Source of the DNA: an uncultured Verrucomicrobia subdivision 3 bacterium
Lineage (GTDB): Bacteria > Verrucomicrobiota > Verrucomicrobiae > Limisphaerales > UBA11358
DNA: 34,280 nucleotides
Direction of reading: 5' to 3'
Assembly: GCA_903847285.1 (NCBI GenBank)
Contig: CAINDH010000233.1
Span: forward strand, 1-34,280
Shown in pieces: positions 6,472-13,032 of this stretch. The stretch's first letter is position 1; every line of letters begins with the position of its first letter. The position numbers were made by a program, and so were the translations under genes. The notes beneath the pieces were generated by a model, which saw only the letters and a program-made list of their open reading frames with translations, ran no database searches and was not told the DNA's origin.

Positions 6472-7848
6472 ATGCATAGGAAAAATCTTAACCGCAGCCG
6501 GCAGCAAGGTTTGCCTGACAGACTCAGCCGATGGTGGCTGGTGTTTTTTGGAGCGGCTTGCTTGTTCCCATCCAACCTTCACGCGGACACGGTCACCGAG
6601 TGGAACGCTTACACGGAGCAGGCCATCCACGCGGCCGGTCAACCGCCCACGGTGCAGGCGCGCTTTCTGGCCATCGTCCACGTCGCGATTTATGACGCGG
6701 TCAATGGCCTTGAAAATAAATACACGCCCTTTTTTGTGACGGAGCGGGCTCCGCATGTGGCTTCGCCTGAGGCGGCGGCGGCGCAGGCGGCCTACACGGC
6801 CCTAGTGCAACTGTTTCCGGACCGGAAAGCCATCCTTGATTCCCAATTGGCCGCATCGCTGGGTGCAATTGCGCGATCACGCACCGGCGCCACTTGCCTA
6901 GAGCGCGGGCGGGCTTGGGGCGCCTATGTGGCTGGCCAAATCCTAGCCTGGCGCAGCCGGGACGGATTTACCAACCAGGTGTCCGCCAATTTTGGCGGCA
7001 ACGCGCCCGGAATCTGGCGCTCCATTCCGGAAAACACTAATGCGGATGGCGCATTGCCCGCTTCCTTCCGCCAGCTGGCGTTCATGTTGCCCTTCGCCCT
7101 GAAGGCGACGGACCAGTTCCGCCCCGGTCCCCCGCCCGCCTTGAGCAGCGCGCTCTATGCCGCCGACGTGAACGAAGTGAAGGTTCTCGGCGGGATGGAC
7201 AGCACCCGGCGCACGCCGGACCAAACCCGCCTGGCCCTGTTGTGGCAGGCCGTGGGCCCTGCGGATGAAAACCGCGCCCTCCGGCCGCTTTTGGAATCGA
7301 CCGACCGTCGTCGCGACCTCGTGGATACGGCGCGGATTCTGGCTTTGATCAATATCGCGGCGGCGGATGCCATCATTGCGGTATTTGATTGCAAAAACAC
7401 CTATGATTTCTGGCGGCCGTATCATGCGATTCGGCTGGCGGATACGGACGGGAATCCGGCCACCACCGCCGATCCAAACTGGAAATCTTCGGTCGTGGTA
7501 AAAAATTTCCAGGAGTATATGTCCTTACAAACAGCCGCGACCGCCGCGTTGCTGGGCACGGCGGCGGAATTGCTTGGGGATGATGGCCGGTTTACCCTGA
7601 GCTCGCCGGACTATGTCGGATTCACCTGGACCTTCCACCGGTTCTCGGACGCCGTAGCCCAGGTAATCGAGGCCCGCATCTGGGGCGGTCTCCACTTTCG
7701 CAACTCCTGCAACGTGGGGGCGATTCAAGGGGCCGAAATTTCCCGTTATGTCCTGAATCATTTCCTATTGCCGCTCAAAGACGGCCGCGTCGAACCAGTG
7801 GACTTTGAGCGGGAATCGCATTCAACCGGCGGAAGCAAAATTCGGTAA
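6472..7848 (+). CDS. Secreted vanadium-dependent haloperoxidase/PAP2-like protein with altered active site
   Basis: This 458-residue protein has an N-terminal export signal ending near residue 38 (WWLVFFGAACLF...NLHA). The body is the all-helical VCPO/PAP2 fold. Motif 1 is CKNTYDFWRPYHAIR, with Lys308 and Arg315 at the expected spacing. Motif 3 is ARIWGGLHFR, with Arg402 and His408 spaced as in haloperoxidases. The central PSGH motif, which supplies the acid-base histidine and vanadate or phosphate contacts, is replaced by MSLQ at 350-353 (EYMSLQTAAT), while the frame is intact on both sides. Haloperoxidase activity is therefore doubtful; it may be a pseudoenzyme or have another chemistry. 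The gene for a secreted beta-lactamase-fold protein starts 52 bases downstream, probably in the same transcript. Confidence 0.82.
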   Translation: MHRKNLNRSRQQGLPDRLSRWWLVFFGAACLFPSNLHADTVTEWNAYTEQAIHAAGQPPTVQARFLAIVHVAIYDAVNGLENKYTPFFVTERAPHVASPEAAAAQAAYTALVQLFPDRKAILDSQLAASLGAIARSRTGATCLERGRAWGAYVAGQILAWRSRDGFTNQVSANFGGNAPGIWRSIPENTNADGALPASFRQLAFMLPFALKATDQFRPGPPPALSSALYAADVNEVKVLGGMDSTRRTPDQTRLALLWQAVGPADENRALRPLLESTDRRRDLVDTARILALINIAAADAIIAVFDCKNTYDFWRPYHAIRLADTDGNPATTADPNWKSSVVVKNFQEYMSLQTAATAALLGTAAELLGDDGRFTLSSPDYVGFTWTFHRFSDAVAQVIEARIWGGLHFRNSCNVGAIQGAEISRYVLNHFLLPLKDGRVEPVDFERESHSTGGSKIR

Positions 7849-7900
7849 GCAACTGAGGAGCATCCGGCAGACGACCGGCCGGCAAAAAACCACCGAACAT

Positions 7901-9481
7901 ATGAAAAATATCCTGCGCAAAACTCCGGCCGTTTTTCTTGCGGCCGGACTCTTTGTCGCTGCCGCCAACACGGGCAGTGCCCAGCGCGGAAACCCGGCGG
8001 TGCAGTTCGCGGGTCAGACCATCGACGAGATGGTTGCAGGGTTCATGCGGGAAAATCACATTCCTGGAATGACCCTCGCCATCGTTCAGGCACCCTATAT
8101 TTCTCGGGTTACCGGTTACGGTTTCGCGGATCAGGAAAAGGGGCTGCTAGCCTCGCCCAAAACGCTCTGGAACATCGGTCAGCTGACGGAAGCCCACACC
8201 GCCGTGGCCATCCTGCAACTGGTCGAGGCGGGCAAATTAAGCCTTGAGGATTCCATCGGGCAGCATGTGAACGGACTTCCGGAGACGTGGCGGCAAGTCA
8301 CCTTGCGCCAGTTGTTAGCCCACGCTTCCGGGCTTCCAGACTACACTCAAAAGCCGTCCTATCAGGCGGCTCGCAACCTACGGCCGGAAGGACTGCTCGA
8401 AATGCTGAAGGACATCCCGACGATATTTTTGCCCGGAGCGCGGGTGGCCAATAGCGCGACCGACACCTTGCTCCTGCGGCTCACCGTCGAGCGGGTCAGC
8501 GGCACAAACTACGAGGCGTTCGTCACGCAGAACCAGTTCGAACGCCTGGGCCTGAAAAACACTGCGTTTGTGTCACGGCTCGAGGGCGTCGTCCAACAAG
8601 AAGCCGACCCCATGAACGGCAAGCATCAGAAGTTTCTGCACGAACGGGCCTTCATCGACCCCACGGAATCGGCCGTCGGCTATACTGAACAGGATGGCAA
8701 GTTTCTGCCGTTGCCGCGCAACGGGCAAGCCGCCGCGCCCGGCAACGATCCCTTGCTGGCCTCGGCGGAGGACATCAGCCTTTGGGACATCGGCCTCGCC
8801 GGCAGCCTACTGGTTAGCCAGAAGGAAAACCGGGGGTTTATTTATAACGCAGTCAAGTTGTCGGATGGGTCAGTGGCGAGGGAACACTGCGGTTGGCGTT
8901 TTCAGGGGCACAAGGGATTGATGGATATTCGCGGCAACGCGCCCGGCTTTTCCTCTTATCTTTGTCGTTTCACCGATCCCTCGGAACTGCTCTGCGTGAC
9001 GCTTTGCGCCAACAAGCAAGGCGTCGAGCTGGCGGAACTCGCGCGGCGCATCGCCGGTGCGTTCAACCCTAAGCTTGGCCCGCCTGTTGGCCCGCAGGTG
9101 ATGCAGTGTCTAGAAAGTCCCCACCCGTTGGCAAAGACGGTCGCTCGTCTCGTCGCGTTTATGAAGTCCCGGAGCATCGCTAGCTTGAAGCAGGTCGCTG
9201 ACGACCCCCCAAAAAAAGGCGCGGATCACAATCCACCGGCACCGCTGATTCCCAGCCATGCCACAGCCAGCAACGAATTCATTCTCAGCCGTCCCGGCGT
9301 TGTCCTGAATCCGCACATGCGCGCAGCGGTATGGCAGGAAGCCGATGGGAGCGTTTGGGTGGGCAGGCCCAACGTGCAGGAGGTTGCACAGCAACCCGGC
9401 TTCGAGGAGCAGACCTCGAAAGTTGCCGCCATGCAGGCTGCGGTCGCCGCGGCGATGGCGGAGGCGACGGAAGCATTTTGA
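7901..9481 (+). CDS. Secreted beta-lactamase-fold protein with degenerate active site and DUF302-like C-terminus
   Basis: I chose ATG 7901, which starts a clear signal peptide (MKNILRKTPAVFLAAGLFVA...GSAQ). The upstream in-frame ATG at 7805 overlaps the previous gene. This gives 526 residues. Residues 35-385 follow class C beta-lactamase/serine hydrolase (Pfam Beta-lactamase) order, including LLAHASGLPDY. The catalytic SxxK is replaced: the usual IGSxTK reads IGQLTE (Gln94, Glu97). The YxN site reads ANSATD, and the HxG site before PGFSS reads RGNA. All three motifs are lost, so hydrolase activity is unlikely. Residues from about 395 resemble DUF302, with an ETVARL-like helix and RAAVWQEADGSVWVG near residue 475. 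The function is unknown; a binding role is possible. It probably shares a transcript with the haloperoxidase-like gene. Confidence 0.8.
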   Translation: MKNILRKTPAVFLAAGLFVAAANTGSAQRGNPAVQFAGQTIDEMVAGFMRENHIPGMTLAIVQAPYISRVTGYGFADQEKGLLASPKTLWNIGQLTEAHTAVAILQLVEAGKLSLEDSIGQHVNGLPETWRQVTLRQLLAHASGLPDYTQKPSYQAARNLRPEGLLEMLKDIPTIFLPGARVANSATDTLLLRLTVERVSGTNYEAFVTQNQFERLGLKNTAFVSRLEGVVQQEADPMNGKHQKFLHERAFIDPTESAVGYTEQDGKFLPLPRNGQAAAPGNDPLLASAEDISLWDIGLAGSLLVSQKENRGFIYNAVKLSDGSVAREHCGWRFQGHKGLMDIRGNAPGFSSYLCRFTDPSELLCVTLCANKQGVELAELARRIAGAFNPKLGPPVGPQVMQCLESPHPLAKTVARLVAFMKSRSIASLKQVADDPPKKGADHNPPAPLIPSHATASNEFILSRPGVVLNPHMRAAVWQEADGSVWVGRPNVQEVAQQPGFEEQTSKVAAMQAAVAAAMAEATEAF

Positions 9482-9528
9482 CGGTTGGAAATGCTGAGGC
9501 TCAAAGTTACCGCGTGCGCTCGCCGTAA
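9482..9528 (+). pseudogene. Second remnant of a secreted-protein C-terminal tail
   Basis: Immediately after the previous gene, a different frame reads TVGNAEAQSYRVRSP and then a stop (TAA 9526-9528). This matches the tail type at 6192. No upstream part is present in this frame, so it is a fragment left by rearrangement. Too short for a firm call alone, but the DNA repeat with 6175-6203 supports it. Confidence 0.5.
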
Positions 9529-9539
9529 AACGGGCAGCC
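9511..9539. repeat. Short repeat spanning the RSP-stop tail, copy 2
   Basis: Partner of 6175-6203, with the same RVRSP-stop codons followed by AAAACGGG. Both copies sit at the edge of degraded material next to intact genes. Confidence 0.55.
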
Positions 9540-9594
9540 ATTTTTCCGTCTGAAGCAGTCCGTCAACCTGATGGCAGGTTCTCTCTCAATCCCA

Positions 9595-9619
9595 ATGCCG
9601 ATGTGGTGGGTCAGACGGA
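9595..9619. repeat. 25-base dispersed repeat, copy 2
   Basis: Partner of 1547-1571 (22 of 25 identical). It overlaps the last three codons, including the stop, of the STAS-phosphotransferase gene. It may be a conserved 3' flank of this gene family or a small mobile repeat. Confidence 0.5.
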
Positions 9620-10771
9620 TGCGATCGTCTGGCTCGCCTGCATTTTGGGCAGCAGGATGTCCTTGACCCACCGCACGCATTCGTCCCTGAGTTTCGGCAG
9701 AAAGGTGATTGTATAAATAAGCCGCAAGGAGGCGTAAAAGTATCTATCCCGGTGGAACACTTCGTAGGCTTCCGGCGGTTGGCCGGCGTAGTAATGCTTC
9801 ACGAAAGCGTTCCAAAGCTGGACGCCGCGGTCGTTCGGTATTTTGGTGGCCAGCTGGGAGATGCCCAACTCGGGCACGCCATAGATGGTGAACAGCAAAC
9901 CAATGTCAAAGAGGTAGCTCCCAAAGGACAGATCCCCCATGTCAATCACTAGCGCCTCGCCGTTGCGGATCATGATATTGCTGCTGTGGATGTCAAAGTG
10001 AACACAGGTGTCGGCTTCCGGGATCGCCTCTAGCTTGCCCAAGAGAAACGCAATTTCCTCGGCGGACAGAAAGAAATTCATTTGAGGGATATATCCCCGG
10101 AAGCGTTCCTTCATGTTGGGGAACACGGCTGGATCGCCTTGGGTGGAGTGGATGGCTTTGGCGATCCTGGCGAGGGTCTGGCCATGTTGATCCATGTTGT
10201 CTAGGTCATTCCGGATGACCGCGCTGAACAGCTCGGCCTCCAGCATTTCATAGACGATGCCCGTCCGGTTGCCGCAGGCGACCAACTCGTAGGAAATCGC
10301 CGTGGGGATGCCCATTATAAAAGCCGCTTTTGAGTAGGCCTTTTCCCGCTCGGCGGTCTCCGGTCCCACCCCCTCGTTGTAGAGCTTGATGATCCGTTCA
10401 CGGTCGAGGCGGTAGCATTCCCCGCAGACGCCGGCGGAAATGAGGGGCAAGCCTTCTAAGGGAATCTCTCGGATTTTTTGCTTGATGGGGATCATTTTGG
10501 CCAGTCCGGTCAAATCAAAGATGCTATAAACCTCCTTCGATACATTGGTCAAAACCATGGGATGATTGCCGGCAGTTAGTTGCTTGTGTGCGCGCATCAG
10601 CACCCTTAGTCCGACGCTGGAAATGAACGTGCAGGCCTCCAGATCCACGGTGAGATGCTCGACGCCTTCGAGCTTTAAGGCCTGCTCCAGGGCATCGGCG
10701 GTCGTGATGTCGAGCGCGCCGGACAAGGAGAGGACCAGGGCGTTCCCGTTTTTTTGTGAGGTTATTTGCAT
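9611..10771 (-). CDS. STAS domain fused to a TIGR02172-type phosphotransferase (APH/choline-kinase-like)
   Basis: This protein has 386 residues. Residues 1-105 are STAS with switch motif FISSVGLR (candidate phosphoserine Ser52). Residues 112-380 are a protein-kinase-like phosphotransferase of the TIGR02172/APH group. A glycine-containing loop (SAGVCGECYRL) is followed by IIKLYN with the ATP-binding Lys. The catalytic loop is HFDIHSSN (His258, Asp260, Asn265) and the metal-binding Asp is in VIDMGD (Asp277). The Gly usual in HGD is Phe here. The substrate is unknown and could be a small molecule or a protein. The STAS part suggests the kinase is controlled by partner switching. A decayed C-terminal copy lies at 5921-6004. 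The ATG at 10771 matches the STAS start and lacks a Shine-Dalgarno sequence. Confidence 0.87.
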   Translation of the reverse strand: MQITSQKNGNALVLSLSGALDITTADALEQALKLEGVEHLTVDLEACTFISSVGLRVLMRAHKQLTAGNHPMVLTNVSKEVYSIFDLTGLAKMIPIKQKIREIPLEGLPLISAGVCGECYRLDRERIIKLYNEGVGPETAEREKAYSKAAFIMGIPTAISYELVACGNRTGIVYEMLEAELFSAVIRNDLDNMDQHGQTLARIAKAIHSTQGDPAVFPNMKERFRGYIPQMNFFLSAEEIAFLLGKLEAIPEADTCVHFDIHSSNIMIRNGEALVIDMGDLSFGSYLFDIGLLFTIYGVPELGISQLATKIPNDRGVQLWNAFVKHYYAGQPPEAYEVFHRDRYFYASLRLIYTITFLPKLRDECVRWVKDILLPKMQASQTIASV

Positions 10772-10813
10772 GGGGTTTTTAATTTGAAAGTTTTGGGTGC
10801 TGGCTTTGGAGAT

Positions 10814-11182
10814 TTAGTTAAAGCCAATTGGGGGCTCGGTTCGGCATTCACGGGCTGAACCCAGGGGCGAGGACAGGATTTGGCTTTGAAGGCATCGCCG
10901 CCCTTGAGCTGCTGATTGTCCTTGCCCCATTGGCTGGGCGCGTCGAAATGATTGCCGGTGTGCTCCCCAAAGTGGAGGAGGTTCCAATACAAGGTCGGGG
11001 ACTTTGTCGTCATAGCGTGAGATCACCTCGCGCCTGAAGCCCGGCGAGGAGGCAAAGGGGGGCGGCAGCCCAATGACGGGAGTTTGGGAGCTCAAAGGTT
11101 GGGTCAGGTCGATCGCTTTTACGCCGCCAGAATCTGGTTCTTTGACACGCATCGTTAGAGTTGTTGACGCGCTATGTTTCAT
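10814..11182 (-). pseudogene. Truncated, frameshifted cyclase-family (kynurenine-formamidase-like) gene
   Basis: From ATG 11182 the frame reads AIDLTQPLSSQTPVIGLPPP and then REVISRYDDK, the normal N-terminal part of cyclase/arylformamidase-family proteins. Near 11013 the homology jumps to another frame: PTLYWNLLHFGEHTGNHFDAP, containing the metal-binding HTGxHxDAP-type motif (here HTGNHFDAP). After about 10924 the family sequence stops, so at least half the enzyme is missing. It is a clear pseudogene, with one frameshift and a 3' truncation. It lies between dihydroxyacetone kinase and the STAS-phosphotransferase gene on the same strand. Confidence 0.75.
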
Positions 11183-11244
11183 GAGCTGATTTTGTTTGAC
11201 GCTCTCTTCATATTTTCAGTCCGGCGGCAGTACAATTCAATTAA

Positions 11245-12882
11245 TCAGGCTTTGGCTAAACCTTCGAAAAGCAGCGCAACAGCCTCAGCGCCGGGATCAT
11301 TGTTACCCAGGAGTTTTTCGGCTGAAACATAAGTTGAGCGCCCGGCGCGGGCGCGGCGCATGTTTGCCGTGCCATCAGCACCTTTGCGTGCGGCCTTGGC
11401 AGCGGCTGCAAGATCACCGGATCTGCCCATTGCGTCCAAGGCGGGCTCAAGCGCGTCGATCATGGTGCGGTCGCCAAGTTTGGCCCCCCCATATTCCATC
11501 ATGCGGGCAAGCCCCGCCTTCAAGGCGTCGTTCCATGCCTTGCCCGATGCCGAGGTCGCCGAGGCGGCAGCAAAGAAAATAGCCAGCAAGACACCCGACG
11601 AACCGCCCATGGTGCGTGTCATGACCTCACTGACCGCTGCGAGGAACTGGGGTTGCTTGGCAAGTGGCATTCTGCCCAAAGCTGCCGCGAGATGCCGCGC
11701 CGCGGCGGCAATCGTCGAGCCCGTGTCCCCGTCCCCGACGCGGGCGTCGAGCGCATTGAGTCGCGCCTCCGATGATTCAAGAATGCAGCAGGCCCTTTTC
11801 ACGAGGGTTGCGAGCGCGTTGTTGCGGCTTGGCTTGATATGCCAGCCCTTCATTGCCTTTGGCAATTTGACCAGTTGGGGTGACACATGGGGTTTCATGC
11901 CTGGCCACACCAATGGCGAGGCAGACGATCTAAGGGCAGCTTCGAATTCCGCATTCAGCGGCAACAGCGACAGCGAGAAGCCATGCATGTCGAGAGAGGA
12001 TACCAAAATCGCCGGACCACAAATCAGTTTGATCTTCTTGCCATGCTTGCCCTTCAGCACCTCATTGGTAATCAGTCCCATTTCAAGCGGCGTGGTTGAC
12101 CCTAGATTGTTGATCAGCAGGGCATAGCTTCCTGCCTTTTTTACACTGGCAAAAAGCTTGTCAGCAACCGTGGCGGCGGCTTTTGAGGCATTTTCAAAGC
12201 CGATTAACTCAACCCCCGGCTCGCCATGCAGTCCAAGCCCAAGCTCCGCTTTGCCGTTTGGAATACGGTCTTCACGACCGATACCGGGCAAAGTGCAGGA
12301 TAACAGCGCGATGCCAAGCGAAACCAGCCTATCTGCCGCCTTCTGGGCGATTGCGGCGACCTTCGCCAAAGGCAGGCCTTTTTCAGCGTAATGCCCAGCA
12401 ATCTTCTCGACGAACATCACGCCTGCGATGCCGCGCGGCTGCGCGATGTCTGGCAATGCAATATCGTCACCGACAATGACGATCTCGACTTTGCAGCCAT
12501 GTGCCCGGGCTTTTTCGGCTGCGAGACCAAAATTCAGCCGGTCACCAGTATAATTTTTGAAGATCAACAGGCAGCCGGCCCGACCGGTCACTGCCATGAT
12601 GGCGGCAAATACTGCATCTACCGAAGGCGAAGCAAAAACCTCACCGCAAACAGCGGCTGTCAACATGCCGCAACCGACAAAAGCGGCATGTGCAGGTTCA
12701 TGACCGGAGCCGCCGCCTGCCACGATGGCCACCTTCTTGTCGGACTTATGGTCTGTCCGCAGGATGACCTTGATGGAAGGATATCCGTCAAGCCTGGCGA
12801 GGTTGCTGCCACCCGAGCTGCGCAAGATGCCGTCCAGTGAATCGACTACTAAACTTTCCTTTGCGTTGATGAATTGCGTCAT
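11245..12882 (-). CDS. dhaK: Dihydroxyacetone kinase, ATP-dependent DhaK-DhaL fusion
   Basis: This 545-residue cytoplasmic enzyme phosphorylates dihydroxyacetone (and possibly glyceraldehyde) with ATP. Residues 1-330 are DhaK: GGGSGHEPAHAAFVG near 57-71, and LGLHGEPGVE with the histidine that binds the substrate covalently. Residues 355-545 are DhaL, with the Mg-ATP site DARVGDGDTGST and GGSSG. Length and order match the single-chain Citrobacter-type enzyme (about 550 residues), so no PTS partner (DhaM) is needed. The sequence resembles proteobacterial versions, and horizontal transfer is possible. No glycerol pathway genes lie next to it, and a pseudogene sits directly downstream. The ATG at 12882 fits the family start MTQFINAKESLV. 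Confidence 0.93.
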   Translation of the reverse strand: MTQFINAKESLVVDSLDGILRSSGGSNLARLDGYPSIKVILRTDHKSDKKVAIVAGGGSGHEPAHAAFVGCGMLTAAVCGEVFASPSVDAVFAAIMAVTGRAGCLLIFKNYTGDRLNFGLAAEKARAHGCKVEIVIVGDDIALPDIAQPRGIAGVMFVEKIAGHYAEKGLPLAKVAAIAQKAADRLVSLGIALLSCTLPGIGREDRIPNGKAELGLGLHGEPGVELIGFENASKAAATVADKLFASVKKAGSYALLINNLGSTTPLEMGLITNEVLKGKHGKKIKLICGPAILVSSLDMHGFSLSLLPLNAEFEAALRSSASPLVWPGMKPHVSPQLVKLPKAMKGWHIKPSRNNALATLVKRACCILESSEARLNALDARVGDGDTGSTIAAAARHLAAALGRMPLAKQPQFLAAVSEVMTRTMGGSSGVLLAIFFAAASATSASGKAWNDALKAGLARMMEYGGAKLGDRTMIDALEPALDAMGRSGDLAAAAKAARKGADGTANMRRARAGRSTYVSAEKLLGNNDPGAEAVALLFEGLAKA

Positions 12883-13032
12883 GAGGTTGCCATTACTGGT
12901 TAGAAATTGCGTTTCTGCGCTTCACGGTTCTCGTGAGAATCGATTTTGCGTCAGATTCATTTCGTGCCGGGTGATTGCCTCCGTTGGCTTTGTGCGCGGG
13001 TAAATGGCTTGGTTGAAATGAACTCATAAATT

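Noticed and set aside
11360..12127. 255-codon plus-strand open frame
   Set aside because: It is antisense to dhaK, whose DhaK and DhaL motifs are intact; the translation is low-complexity.
12926..12945. Inverted repeat (TTCTC-GT-GAGAA with TCACG/CGTGA overlap) upstream of dhaK
   Set aside because: Short arms in a 150-base gap and no T-run. It could be an operator, but it is not distinguishable from chance by eye.
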